From Auanema rhodensis (taxonomy: Eukaryota > Nematoda > Chromadorea > Rhabditida > Rhabditidae): 64,000 nt of DNA. Below, piece after piece: positions 12,888 to 25,405 of this stretch (position 1 is the stretch's first letter; each line of letters opens with the position of its first letter). The DNA lies in contig OZ059895.1 of assembly GCA_964057225.1 (NCBI GenBank), forward strand, positions 23,508,688 through 23,572,687. The letters run 5' to 3'. A program made the translations under genes and the position numbers. The notes beneath the pieces are model-generated. The model searched no databases and was not told the DNA's origin. It saw only the letters and a list, made by a program, of their open reading frames with translations.

Positions 12888-15800
12888 GCACCGAGATATC
12901 AACTGATATAAGTTCACACTTATATCCTCGATTTTCACCCTGAAGGAATAATTTTTTCGTTGAATAACATTGTCCATCGTCTTTGCCTTGAAAAAAGGAA
13001 TCTAAAAACATCTACTTTTTGCTAAATTATTCTGAAATTTTTCGAAAAAATTTTTGTCAAAATGTTTTTGGAAGCAATGTTGAGTGTACATGGAAACTCA
13101 ACATACACTAATGCATCATTTTTCAAACGATCATAACTAATTTTTGTATTAAGCGTTTCTCAATGTAGTATAGTGCATTCGATGCGGATTTTTAAGCTGC
13201 GTCGATCTGTGTTATCAGATTTGCGCTAGCTTAAAAATGCACCGAGATATCAACTGATATAAGTTCACACTTATATCCTCGATTTTCACCCTGAAGGAAT
13301 AATTTTTTCGTTGAATAACATTGTCCATCGTCTTTGCCTTGAAAAAAGGAATCTAAAAACATCTACTTTTTGCTAAATTATTTTGAAATTTTTCGAAAAA
13401 ATTTTTGTCAAAATGTTTTTGGAAGCAATGTTGAGTGTACATGGAAACTCAACATACACTAATGCATCATTTTTCAAACGATCATAACTAATTTTTGTAT
13501 CAAGCGTTTCTCAATGTAGTTTAGTGCATTCGATGCGGATTTTTAAGCTGCGTCGATCTGTGTTATCAGATTTGCGCTAGCTTAAAAATGCACCGAGACA
13601 TCAACTGATATAAGTTCACACTTATATCCTCGATTTTCACCCTGAAGGAATAATTTTTTCGTTGTATAACATTGTCCATCGTCTTTGCCTTGAAAAATGG
13701 AATCTAAAAACATCTACTTTTTGCTAAATTATTTTGAAATTTTTCGAAAAAATTTTTGTCAAAATGTTTTTGGAAGCATTGTTGAGTGTACATGGAAACT
13801 CAACATACACTAATGCATCATTTTTCAAACGATCATAACTAATTTTAGTATTAAGCGTTTCTCAATGTAGTATAGTGCATTCGATGCGGATTTTTAAGCT
13901 GCGTCGATCTGTGTTATCAGATTTGCGCTAGCTTAAAAATGCACCGAGATATCAACTGATATAAGTTCACACTTATATCCTCGATTTTCACCCTGAAGGA
14001 ATAATTTTTTCGTTGAATAACATTGTCCATCGTCTTTGCCTTGAAAAAAGGAATCTAAAAACATCTACTTTTTGCTAAATTATTCTGAAATTTTTCGAAA
14101 AAATTTTTGTCAAAATGTTTTTGGAAGCAATGTTGAGTGTACATGGAAACTCAACATACACTAATGCATCATTTTTCAAACGATCATAACTAATTTTTGT
14201 ATTAAGCGTTTCTCAATGTAGTATAGTGCATTCGATGCGGATTTTTAAGCTGCGTCGATCTGTGTTATCAGATTTGCGCTAGCTTAAAAATGCACCGAGA
14301 TATCAACTGATATAAGTTCACACTTATATCCTCGATTTTCACCCTGAAGGAATAATTTTTTCGTTGAATAACATTGTCCATCGTCTTTGCCTTGAAAAAA
14401 GGAATCTAAAAACATCTACTTTTTGCTAAATTATTTTGAAATTTTTCGAAAAAATTTTTGTCAAAATGTTTTTGGAAGCAATGTTGAGTGTACATGGAAA
14501 CTCAACATACACTAATGCATCATTTTTCAAACGATCATAACTAATTTTTGTATCAAGCGTTTCTCAATGTAGTTTAGTGCATTCGATGCGGATTTTTAAG
14601 CTGCGTCGATCTGTGTTATCAGATTTGCGCTAGCTTAAAAATGCACCGAGACATCAACTGATATAAGTTCACACTTATATCCTCGATTTTCACCCTGAAG
14701 GAATAATTTTTTCGTTGAATAACATTGTCCATCGTCTTTGCCTTGAAAAAAGGAATCTAAAAACATCTACTTTTTGCTAAATTATTCTGAAATTTTTCGA
14801 AAAAATTTTTGTCAAAATGTTTTTGGAAGCAATGTTGAGTGTACATGGAAACTCAACATACACTAATGCATCATTTTTCAAACGATCATAACTAATTTTT
14901 GTATTAAGCGTTTCTCAATGTAGTATAGTGCATTCGATGCGGATTTTTAAGCTGTGTCGATCTGTGTTATCAGATTTGCGCTAGCTTAAAAATGCACCGA
15001 GATATCAACTGATATAAGTTCACACTTATATCCTCGATTTTCACCCTGAAGGAATAATTTTTTCGTTGAATAACATTGTCCATCGTCTTTGCCTTGAAAA
15101 AAGGAATCTAAAAACATCTACTTTTTGCTAAATTATTTTGAAATTTTTCGAAAAAATTTTTGTCAAAATGTTTTTGGAAGCAATGTTGAGTGTACATGGA
15201 AACTCAACATACACTAATGCATCATTTTTCAAACGATCATAACTAATTTTTGTATCAAGCGTTTCTCAATGTAGTTTAGTGCATTCGATGCGGATGTTTA
15301 AGCTGCGTCGATCTGTGTTATCAGATTTGCGCTAGCTTAAAAATGCACCGAGATATCAACTGATATAAGTTCACACTTATATCCTCGATTTTCACCCTGA
15401 AGGAATAATTTTTTCGTTGTATAACATTGTCCATCGTCTTTGCCTTGAAAAATGGAATCTAAAAACATCTACTTTTTGCTAAATTATTTTGAAATTTTTC
15501 GAAAAAATTTTTGTCAAAATGTTTTTGGAAGCATTGTTGAGTGTACATGGAAACTCAACATACACTAATGCATCATTTTTCAAACGATCATAACTAATTT
15601 TTGTATTAAGCGTTTCTCAATGTAGTATAGTGCATTCGATGCGGATTTTTAAGCTGCGTCGATCTGTGTTATCAGATTTGCGCTAGCTTAAAAATGCACC
15701 GAGATATCAACTGATATAAGTTCACACTTATATCCTCGATTTTCACCCTGAAGAATTAATTTTTTCGTTGAATAACATTGTCCATCGTCTTTGCCATGAA

Positions 15801-18152
15801 AAAAGGAATCTAAAAACATCTACTTTTTGCTAAATTATATTGAAATTTTTCGAAAAAATTTTTGTCAAAATGTTTTTGGAAGCATTGTTGAGTGTACATG
15901 GAAACTCAACATACACTAATGCATCATTTTTCAAACGATCATAACTAATTTTTGTATTAAGCGTTTCTCAATGTAGTATAGTGCATTCGATGCGGATTTT
16001 TAAGCTGCGTCGATCTGTGTTATCAGATTTGCGCTAGCTTAAAAATGCACCGCGATATCAACTGATATAAGTTCACACTTATATCCTCGATTTTCACCCT
16101 GAAGGAATAATTTTTTCGTTGAATAACATTGTCCATCGTCTTTGCCTTGAAAAATGGAATCTAAAAACATCTACTTTTTGCTAAATTATTTTGAAATTTT
16201 TCGAAAAAATTTTTGTCAAAATGTTTTTGGAAGCATTGTTGAGTGTACATGGAAACTCAACATACACTAATGCATCATTTTTCAAACGATCATAACTAAT
16301 TTTTGTATTAAGCGTTTCTCAATGTAGTATAGTGCATTCGATGCGGATTTTTAAGCTGCGTCGATCTGTGTTATCAGATTTGCGCTAGCTTAAAAATGCA
16401 CCGAGATATCAACTGATATAAGTTCACACTTATATCCTCGATTTTCACCCTGAAGAATTAAATTTTTCGTTGAATAACATTGTCCATCGTCTTTGCCATG
16501 AAAAAAGGAATCTAAAAACATCTACTTTTTGCTAAATTATTTTGAAATTTTTCCAAAAAATTTTTGTCAAAATGTTTTTGGAAGCATTGTTGAGTGTACA
16601 TGGAAACTCAACATACACTAATGCATCATTTTTCAAACGATCATAACTAATTTTTGTATTAAGCGTTTCTCAATGTAGTTTAGTGCATTCGATGCGGATT
16701 TTTAAGCTGCGTCGATCTGTGTTATCAGATTTGCGCTAGCTTAAAAATGCACCGAGATATCAACTGATATAAGTTCACACTTATATCCTCGATTTTCACC
16801 CTGAAGGAATAATTTTTTCGTTGTATAACATTGTCCATCGTCTTTGCCTTGAAAAATGGAATCTAAAAACATCTACTTTTTGCTAAATTATTTTGAAATT
16901 TTTCGAAAAAATTTTTGTCAAAATGTTTTTGGAAGCATTGTTGAGTGTACATGGAAACTCAACATACACTAATGCATCATTTTTCAAACGATCATAACTA
17001 ATTTTTGTATTAAGCGTTTCTCAATGTAGTATAGTGCATTCGATGCGGATTTTTAAGCTGCGTCGATCTGTGTTATCAGATTTGCGCTAGCTTAAAAATG
17101 CACCGAGATATCAACTGATATAAGTTCACACTTATATCCTCGATTTTCACCCTGAAGGAATAATTTTTTCGTTGAATAACATTGTCCATCGTCTTTGCCT
17201 TGAAAAAAGGAATCTAAAAACATCTACTTTTTGCTAAATTATTCTGAAATTTTTCGAAAAAATTTTTGTCAAAATGTTTTTGGAAGCAATGTTGAGTGTA
17301 CATGGAAACTCAACATACACTAATGCATCATTTTTCAAACGATCATAACTAATTTTTGTATTAAGCGTTTCTCAATGTAGTATAGTGCATTCGATGCGGA
17401 TTTTTAAGCTGCGTCGATCTGTGTTATCAGATTTGCGCTAGCTTAAAAATGCACCGAGATATCAACTGATATAAGTTCACACTTATATCCTCGATTTTCA
17501 CCCTGAAGGAATAATTTTTTCGTTGAATAACATTGTCCATCGTCTTTGCCTTGAAAAAAGGAATCTAAAAACATCTACTTTTTGCTAAATTATTTTGAAA
17601 TTTTTCGAAAAAATTTTTGTCAAAATGTTTTTGGAAGCAATGTTGAGTGTACATGGAAACTCAACATACACTAATGCATCATTTTTCAAACGATCATAAC
17701 TAATTTTTGTATCAAGCGTTTCTCAATGTAGTTTAGTGCATTCGATGCGGATTTTTAAGCTGCGTCGATCTGTGTTATCAGATTTGCGCTAGCTTAAAAA
17801 TGCACCGAGATATCAACTGATATAAGTTCACACTTATATCCTCGATTTTCACCCTGAAGGAATAATTTTTTCGTTGTATAACATTGTCCATCGTCTTTGC
17901 CTGGAAAAATGGAATCTAAAAACATCTACTTTTTGCTAAATTATTTTGAAATTTTTCGAAAAAATTTTTGTCAAAATGTTTTTGGAAGCATTGTTGAGTG
18001 TACATGGAAACTCAACATACACTAATGCATCATTTTTCAAACGATCATAACTAATTTTTGTATTAAGCGTTTCTCAATGTAGTATAGTGCATTCGATGCG
18101 GATTTTTAAGCTGCGTCGATCTGTGTTATCAGATTTGCGCTAGCTTAAAAAT
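12888..18152 (+). repeat. Three-monomer higher-order pattern (1053 bp), four copies
   Basis: A trio recurs: [ATTCTGAAA], then [TATCAAGCG plus GTAGTTTAG], then [TTGTATAAC plus AAAAATGG plus GCATTG]. Copies start at 12888, 13941, 14643 and 17100. The copy at 13941 has lost its third member. The monomer at 14643 is a hybrid: it begins with the GAGACATC variant of the third member (13590) and continues as the first member, so an unequal exchange inside one monomer is visible. Confidence 0.75.
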
Positions 18153-19556
18153 GCACCGAGATATCAACTGATATAAGTTTACACTTATATCCTCGATTTT
18201 CACCCTGAAGGAATAATTTTTTCGTTGAATAACATTGTCCATCGTCTTTGCCTTGAAAAAAGGAATCTAAAAACATCTACTTTTTGCTAAATTATTTTGA
18301 AATTTTTCGAAAAAATTTTTGTCAAAATGTTTTTGGAAGCATTGTTGAGTGTACATGGAAACTCAACATACACTAATGCATCATTTTTCAAACGATTATA
18401 ACTAATTTTTGTAATAAGCGTTTCTCAATGTAGTATAGTGCATTCGATGCGGATTTTTAAGCTGCGTCGATCTGTGTTATCAGATTTGCGCTAGCTTAAA
18501 AATGCACCGAGATATCAACTGATATAAGTTCACACTTATATCCTCGATTTTCACCCTGAAGAATTAATTTTTTCGTTGAATAACATTGTCCATCGTCTTT
18601 GCCATGAAAAAAGGAATCTAAAAACATCTACTTTTTGCTAAATTATATTGAAATTTTTCGAAAAAATTTTTGTCAAAATGTTTTTGGAAGCATTGTTGAG
18701 TGTACATGGAAACTCAACATACACTATTGCATCATTTTTCAAACGATCATAACTAATTTTTGTATTAAGCGTTTCTCCATGTAGTATAGTGCATTCGATG
18801 CGGATTTTTAAGCTGCGTCGATCTGTGTTATCAGATTTGCGCTAGCTTAAAAATGCACCGAGATATCAACTGATATAAGTTCACACTTATATCCTCGATT
18901 TTCACCCTGAAGAATTAATTTTTTCGTTGAATAACATTGTCCATCGTCTTTGCCTTGAAAAAAGGAATCTAAAAACATCTACTTTTTGCTAAATTATTTT
19001 GAAATTTTTCGAAAAAATTTTTGTCAAAATGTTTTTGGAAGCATTGTTGAGTGTACATGGAAACTCAACATACACTAATGCATCATTTTTCAAACGATCA
19101 TAACTAATTTTTGTATTAAGCGTTTCTCAATGTAGTATAGTGCATTCGATGCGGATTTTTAAGCTGCGTCGATCTGTGTTATCAGATTTGCGCTAGCTTA
19201 AAAATGCACCGAGATATCAACTGATATAAGTTCACACTTATATCCTCGATTTTCACCCTGAAGAATTAAATTTTTCGTTGAATAACATTGTCCATCGTCT
19301 TTGCCATGAAAAAAGGAATCTAAAAACATCTACTTTTTGCTAAATTATTTTGAAATTTTTCCAAAAAATTTTTGTCAAAATGTTTTTGGAAGCATTGTTG
19401 AGTGTACATGGAAACTCAACATACACTAATGCATCATTTTTCAAACGATCATAACTAATTTTTGTATTAAGCGTTTCTCAATGTAGTATAGTGCATTCGA
19501 TGCGGATTTTTAAGCTGCGTCGATCTGTGTTATCAGATTTGCGCTAGCTTAAAAAT
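15696..19556 (+). repeat. Partial higher-order repeat, offset 8 monomers (2808 bp)
   Basis: Monomer 15696 (GCCATGAAAA with ATTATATTG) matches 18504, and 16398 (GAATTAAATTTTT with GCCATG and TTCCAAAA) matches 19206, both at exactly 2808 bp. The monomers between and beside them do not match at this offset (16047 has CACCGCG, 18855 does not), so the repeat is patchy. Later exchange or conversion has overwritten parts of it. Confidence 0.6.
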
Positions 19557-21662
19557 GCACCGCGATATCAACTGATATAAGTTCACACTTATATCCTCGA
19601 TTTTCACCCTGAAGGAATAATTTTTTCGTTGAATTACATTGTCCATCGTCTTTGCCTTGAAAAATGGAATCTAAAAACATCTACTTTTTGCTAAATTATT
19701 TTGAAATTTTTCGAAAAAATTTTTGTCAAAATGTTTTTGGAAGCAATGTTGAGTGTACATGGAAACTCAATATACACTAATGCATCATTTTTCAAACGAT
19801 CATAACTAATTTTTGTATCAAGCGTTTCTCAATGTAGTTTAGTGCATTCGATGCGGATTTTTAAGCTGCGTCGATCTGTGTTATCAGATTTGCGCTAGCT
19901 TAAAAATGCACCGAGATATCAACTGATATAAGTTCACACTTATATCCTTGATTTTCACCCTGAAGAATTAATTTTTTCGTTGAATAACATTGTCCATCGT
20001 CTTTGCCTTGAAAAATGGAATCTAAAAACATCTACTTTTTGCTAAATTATTCTGAAATGTTTCGAAAAAATTTTTGTCAAAATGTTTTTGGAAGCAATGT
20101 TGAGTGTACATGGAAACTCAACATACACTAATGCATCATTTTTCAAACGATCATAACTAATTTTTGTATCAAGCGTTTCTCAATGTAGTTTAGTGCATTC
20201 GATGCGGATTTTTAAGCTGCGTCGATCTGTGTTATCAGATTTGCGCTAGCTTAAAAATGCACCGCGATATCAACTGATATAAGTTCACACTTATATCCTC
20301 GATTTTCACCCTGAAGGAATAATTTTTTTGTTGAATTACATTGTCCATCGTCTTTGCCTTGAAAAATGGAATCTAAAAACATCTACTTTTTGCTAAATTA
20401 TTTTGAAATTTTTCGAAAAAATTTTTGTCAAAATGTTTTTGGAAGCATTGTGGAGTGTACATGGAAACTCAACATACACTAATGCATCATTTTTCAAACG
20501 ATCATAACTAATTTTTGTATCAAGCGTTTCTCAATGTAGTTTAGTGCATTCGATGCGGATTTTTAAGCTGCGTCGATCTGTGTTATCAGATTTGCGCTAG
20601 CTTAAAAATGCACCGAGATATCAACTGATATAAGTTCACACTTATATCCTCGATTTTCACCCTGAAGGAATAATTTTTTCGTTGAATAACATTGTCCATC
20701 GTCTTTGCCTGGAAAAAAGGAATCTAAAAACATCTACTTTTTGCTAAATTATTTTGAAATTTTTCCAAAAAATTTTTGTCAAAATGTTTTTGGAAGCATT
20801 GTTGAGTGTACATGGAAACTCAACATACACTAATGCATCATTTTTCAAACGATCATAACTAATTTTTGTATTAAGCGTTTCTCAATGTAGTATAGTGCAT
20901 TCGATGCGGATTTTTAAGCTGCGTCGATCTGTGTTATCAGATTTGCGCTAGCTTAAAAATGCACCGCGATATCAACTGATATAAGTTCACACTTATATCC
21001 TCGATTTTCACCCTGAAGGAATAATTTTTTCGTTGAATTACATTGTCCATCGTCTTTGCCTTGAAAAATGGAATCTAAAAACATCTACTTTTTGCTAAAT
21101 TATTTTGAAATTTTTCGAAAAAATTTTTGTCAAAATGTTTTTGGAAGCAATGTTGAGTGTACATGGAAACTCAATATACACTAATGCATCATTTTTCAAA
21201 CGATCATAACTAATTTTTGTATCAAGCGTTTCTCAATGTAGTTTAGTGCATTCGATGCGGATTTTTAAGCTGCGTCGATCTGTGTTATCAGATTTGCGCT
21301 AGCTTAAAAATGCACCGAGATATCAACTGATATAAGTTCACACTTATATCCTTGATTTTCACCCTGAAGAATTAATTTTTTCGTTGAATAACATTGTCCA
21401 TCGTCTTTGCCTTGAAAAATGGAATCTAAAAACATCTACTTTTTGCTAAATTATTCTGAAATGTTTCGAAAAAATTTTTGTCAAAATGTTTTTGGAAGCA
21501 ATGTTGAGTGTACATGGAAACTCAACATACACTAATGCATCATTTTTCAAACGATCATAACTAATTTTTGTATCAAGCGTTTCTCAATGTAGTTTAGTGC
21601 ATTCGATGCGGATTTTTAAGCTGCGTCGATCTGTGTTATCAGATTTGCGCTAGCTTAAAAAT
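19557..21662 (+). repeat. Two-monomer block duplicated at offset 4 monomers (1404 bp)
   Basis: Monomers 19557 and 19908 recur at 20961 and 21312. The first of each pair carries CACCGCG, GAATTACATT, AAAAATGG and CAATATACAC. The second carries ATCCTTGATT and TTCTGAAATGTTTCG. These rare variants occur only in these copies, so the duplication is recent relative to the array. Confidence 0.8.
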
Positions 21663-22013
21663 GCACCGAGATATCAACTGATATAAGTTCACACTTATAT
21701 CCTCGATTTTCACCCTGAAGGAATAATTTTTTCGTTGAATAACATTGTCCATCGTCTTTGCCTTGAAAAATGGAATCTAAAAACATCTACTTTTTGCTAA
21801 ATTATTTTGAAATTTTTCGAAAAAATTTTTGTCAAAATGTTTTTGGAAGCATTGTTGAGTGTACATGGAAACTCAACATACACTAATGCATCATTTTTCA
21901 AGGGATCATAACTAATTTTTGTATTAAGCGTTTCTCAATGTAGTATAGTGCATTCGATGCGGATTTTTAAGCTACGTCGATCTGTGTTATCAGATTTGCG
22001 CTAGTTTAAAAAT

Positions 22014-23066
22014 GCACCGAGATATCAACTGATATAAGTTCACACTTATATCCTCGATTTTCACCCTGAAGAATTAATTTTTTCGTTGAATAACATTGTC
22101 CATCGTCTTTGCCATGAAAAAAGGAATCTAAAAACATCTACTTTTTGCTAAATTATTTTGAAATTTTTCGAAAAAATTTTTGTCAAAATGTTTTTGGAAG
22201 CATTGTTGAGTGTACATGGAAACTCAACATACACTAATGCATCATTTTTCAAACGATCATAACTTATTTTTGTATTAAGCGTTTCTCAATGTAGTATAGT
22301 GCATTCGATTCGGATTTTTAAGCTGCGTCGATCTGTGTTATCAGATTTGCGCTAGCTTAAAAATGCACCGCGATATCAACTGATATAAGTTCACACTTAT
22401 ATCCTCGATTTTCACCCTGAAGGAATAATTTTTTCGTTGAATAACATTGTCCATCGTCTTTGCCTTGAAAAATGGAATCTAAAAACATCTACTTTTTGCT
22501 AAATTATTTTGAAATTTTTCGAAAAAATTTTTGTCAAAATGTTTTTGGAAGCATTGTTGAGTGTACATGGAAACTCAACATACACTAATGCATCATTTTT
22601 CAAACGATCATAACTTATTTTTGTATTAAGCGTTTCTCAATGTAGTATAGTGCATTCGATTCGGATTTTTAAGCTGCGTCGATCTGTGTTATCAGATTTG
22701 CGCTAGCTTAAAAATGCACCGCGATATCAACTGATATAAGTTCACACTTATATCCTCGATTTTCACCCTGAAGAATTAATTTTTTCGTTGAATAACATTG
22801 TCCATCGTCTTTGCCTTGAAAAAAGGAATCTAAAAACATCTACTTTTTGCTAAATTATTTTGAAATTTTTCGAAAAAATTTTTGTCAAAATGTTTTTGGA
22901 AGCATTGTTGAGTGTACATGGAAACTCAACATACACTAATGCATCATTTTTCAAACGATCATAACTTATTTTTGTATTAAGCGTTTCTCAATGTAGTATA
23001 GTGCATTCGATTCGGATTTTTAAGCTGCGTCGATCTGTGTTATCAGATTTGCGCTAGCTTAAAAAT
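22014..23066 (+). repeat. Three adjacent monomers sharing a 3' half but not a 5' half
   Basis: Monomers 22014, 22365 and 22716 all carry AACTTATTTTTG and CGATTCGG in their second halves, variants not seen elsewhere in the window. Their first halves differ: 22014 has GCCATG with GAATTAA, 22365 has CACCGCG with GAAGGAATAA and AAAAATGG, and 22716 has CACCGCG with GAATTAA. The pattern implies exchange or gene conversion tracts shorter than one monomer. Confidence 0.75.
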
Positions 23067-24470
23067 GCACCGAGATATCAACTGATATAAGTTCACACTT
23101 ATATCCTCGATTTTCACCCTGAAGAATTAATTTTTTCGTTGAATAACATTGTCCATCGTCTTTGCCTTGAAAAAAGGAATCTAAAAACATCTACTTTTTG
23201 CTAAATTATTTTGAAATTTTTCGAAAAAATTTTTGTCAAAATGTTTTTGGAAGCAATGTTGAGTGTACATGGAAACTCAACATACACTAATGCATCATTT
23301 TTCAAACGATCATAACTAATTTTTGTATTAAGCGTTTCTCAATGTAGTATAGTGCATTCGATGCGGATTTTTAAGCTGCGTCGATCTGTGTTATCAGATT
23401 TGCGCTAGCTTAAAAATGCACCGAGATATCAACTGATATATGTTCACACTTATATCCTCGATTTTCACCCTGAAGAATTAATTTTTTCGTTGAATAACAA
23501 TGTCCATCGTCTTTGCCTTGAAAAAAGGAATCTAAAAACATCTACTTTTTGCTAAATTATTTCGAAATTTTTCGAAAAAATTTTTGTCAAAATGTTTTTG
23601 GAAGCAATGTTGAGTGTACATGGAAACTCAACATACACTAATGCATCATTTTTCAAACGATCATAACTAATTTTTGTATTAAGCGTTTCTCCATGTAGTA
23701 TAGTGCATTCGATGCGGATTTTTAAGCTGCGTCGATCTGTGTTATCAGATTTGCGCTAGCTTAAAAATGCACCGAGATATCAACTGATATAAGTTCACAC
23801 TTATATCCTCGATTTTCACCCTGAAGAATTAATTTTTTCGTTGAATAACATTGTCCATCGTCTTTGCTTTGAAAAAAGGAATCTAAAAACATCTACTTTT
23901 TGCTAAATTATTTTGAAATTTTTCGAAAAAATTTTTGTCAAAATGTTTTTGGAAGCAATGTTGAGTGTACATGGAAACTCAACATACACTAATGCATCAT
24001 TTTTCAAACGATCATAACTAATTTTTGTATTAAGCGTTTCTCAATGTAGTATAGTGCATTCGATGCGGATTTTTAAGCTGCGTCGATCTGTGTTATCAGA
24101 TTTGCGCTAGCTTAAAAATGCACCGAGATATCAACTGATATATGTTCACACTTATATCCTCGATTTTCACCCTGAAGAATTAATTTTTTCGTTGAATAAC
24201 AATGTCCATCGTCTTTGCCTTGAAAAAAGGAATCTAAAAACATCTACTTTTTGCTAAATTATTTCGAAATTTTTCGAAAAAATTTTTGTCAAAATGTTTT
24301 TGGAAGCAATGTTGAGTGTACATGGAAACTCAACATACACTAATGCATCATTTTTCAAACGATCATAACTAATTTTTGTATTAAGCGTTTCTCCATGTAG
24401 TATAGTGCATTCGATGCGGATTTTTAAGCTGCGTCGATCTGTGTTATCAGATTTGCGCTAGCTTAAAAAT

Positions 24471-24705
24471 GCACCGAGATATCAACTGATATAAGTTCAC
24501 ACTTATATCCTCGATTTTCACCCTGAAGAATTAATTTTTTCGTTGAATAACATTGTCCATCGTCTTTGCCTGGAAAAAAGGAATCTAAAAACATCTACTT
24601 TTTGTTTGAAAGACGATGGACATTGTTATTCAACGAAAAAATTAATTCTTCAGGGTGAAAATCGAGGATATAAGTGTGAACTTATATCAGTTGATATCTC
24701 GGTGC
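24471..24705. other. Inversion junction A/B: palindrome with 97-bp arms and 41-nt spacer
   Basis: Plus-oriented sequence runs to monomer position 134 (24604), followed by an extra TTTG (24605-24608). Minus-oriented sequence then begins at monomer position 97 (24609). The nearest arms, 24471-24567 and 24609-24705, are inverted repeats of each other with only one difference found (24552 versus the facing base near 24624). The palindrome continues outward in register, since both flanks are the same tandem array. The next two monomers on each side (24120 and 23769 versus 24706 and 25057) also carry matching variant types; agreement is lost from the third. A fold-back inversion is the simplest reading, although an assembly join is possible. 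Confidence 0.9.
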
Positions 24706-25056
24706 ATTTTTAAGCTAGCGCAAATCTGATAACACAGATCGACGCAGCTTAAAAATCCGCATCGAATGCACTATACTACATGGAGAAACGCTTAATACAA
24801 AAATTAGTTATGATCGTTTGAAAAATGATGCATTAGTGTATGTTGAGTTTCCATGTACACTCAACATTGCTTCCAAAAACATTTTGACAAAAATTTTTTC
24901 GAAAAATTTCGAAATAATTTAGCAAAAAGTAGATGTTTTTAGATTCCTTTTTTCAAGGCAAAGACGATGGACATTGTTATTCAACGAAAAAATTAATTCT
25001 TCAGGGTGAAAATCGAGGATATAAGTGTGAACATATATCAGTTGATATCTCGGTGC

Positions 25057-25405
25057 ATTTTTAAGCTAGCGCAAATCTGATAACACAGATCGACGCAGCT
25101 TAAAAATCCGCATCGAATGCACTATACTACATTGAGAAACGCTTAATACAAAAATTAGTTATGATCGTTTGAAAAATGATGCATTAGTGTATGTTGAGTT
25201 TCCATGTACACTCAACATTGCTTCCAAAAACATTGACAAAAATTTTTTCGAAAAATTTCAAAATAATTTAGCAAAAAGTAGATGTTTTTAGATTCCTTTT
25301 TTCAAGGCAAAGACGATGGACAATGTTATTCAACGAAAAAATTAATTCTTCAGGGTGAAAATCGAGGATATAAGTGTAAACTTATATCAGTTGATATCTC
25401 GGTGC
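25057..25405 (-). repeat. 349-bp monomer (2-bp deletion)
   Basis: On the plus strand CATTTTGACA is reduced to CATTGACA near 25233, a loss of two bases from the A4 run at monomer positions 172-175. It is the second full unit of block B and shifts the palindrome register by 2 bp. It also has GTGTAAAC for GTGTGAAC near 25376. Confidence 0.9.

Larger units (their letters stand above)
1..24604 (+). repeat. 351-bp satellite array, block A (plus orientation)
   Basis: This is a head-to-tail tandem array of a 351-bp monomer. Taking GCACCGAG as monomer position 1, monomers begin at 1, 352, 703 and every 351 bp to 5968, then from 6219 every 351 bp to 24471. That gives 69 full copies, one 251-bp deleted copy (5968-6218) and one partial copy (24471-24604, positions 1-134). 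Copies differ by only a few bases each. Two subtypes are separated by positions 59 and 61: GAATTAA fills 1-7271 and most of 22-24.6 kb, while GAAGGAATAA dominates 7.27-22 kb. No foreign sequence interrupts the array. The period and boundaries were read directly; a heterochromatic or centromeric location is inference. Confidence 0.98.
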
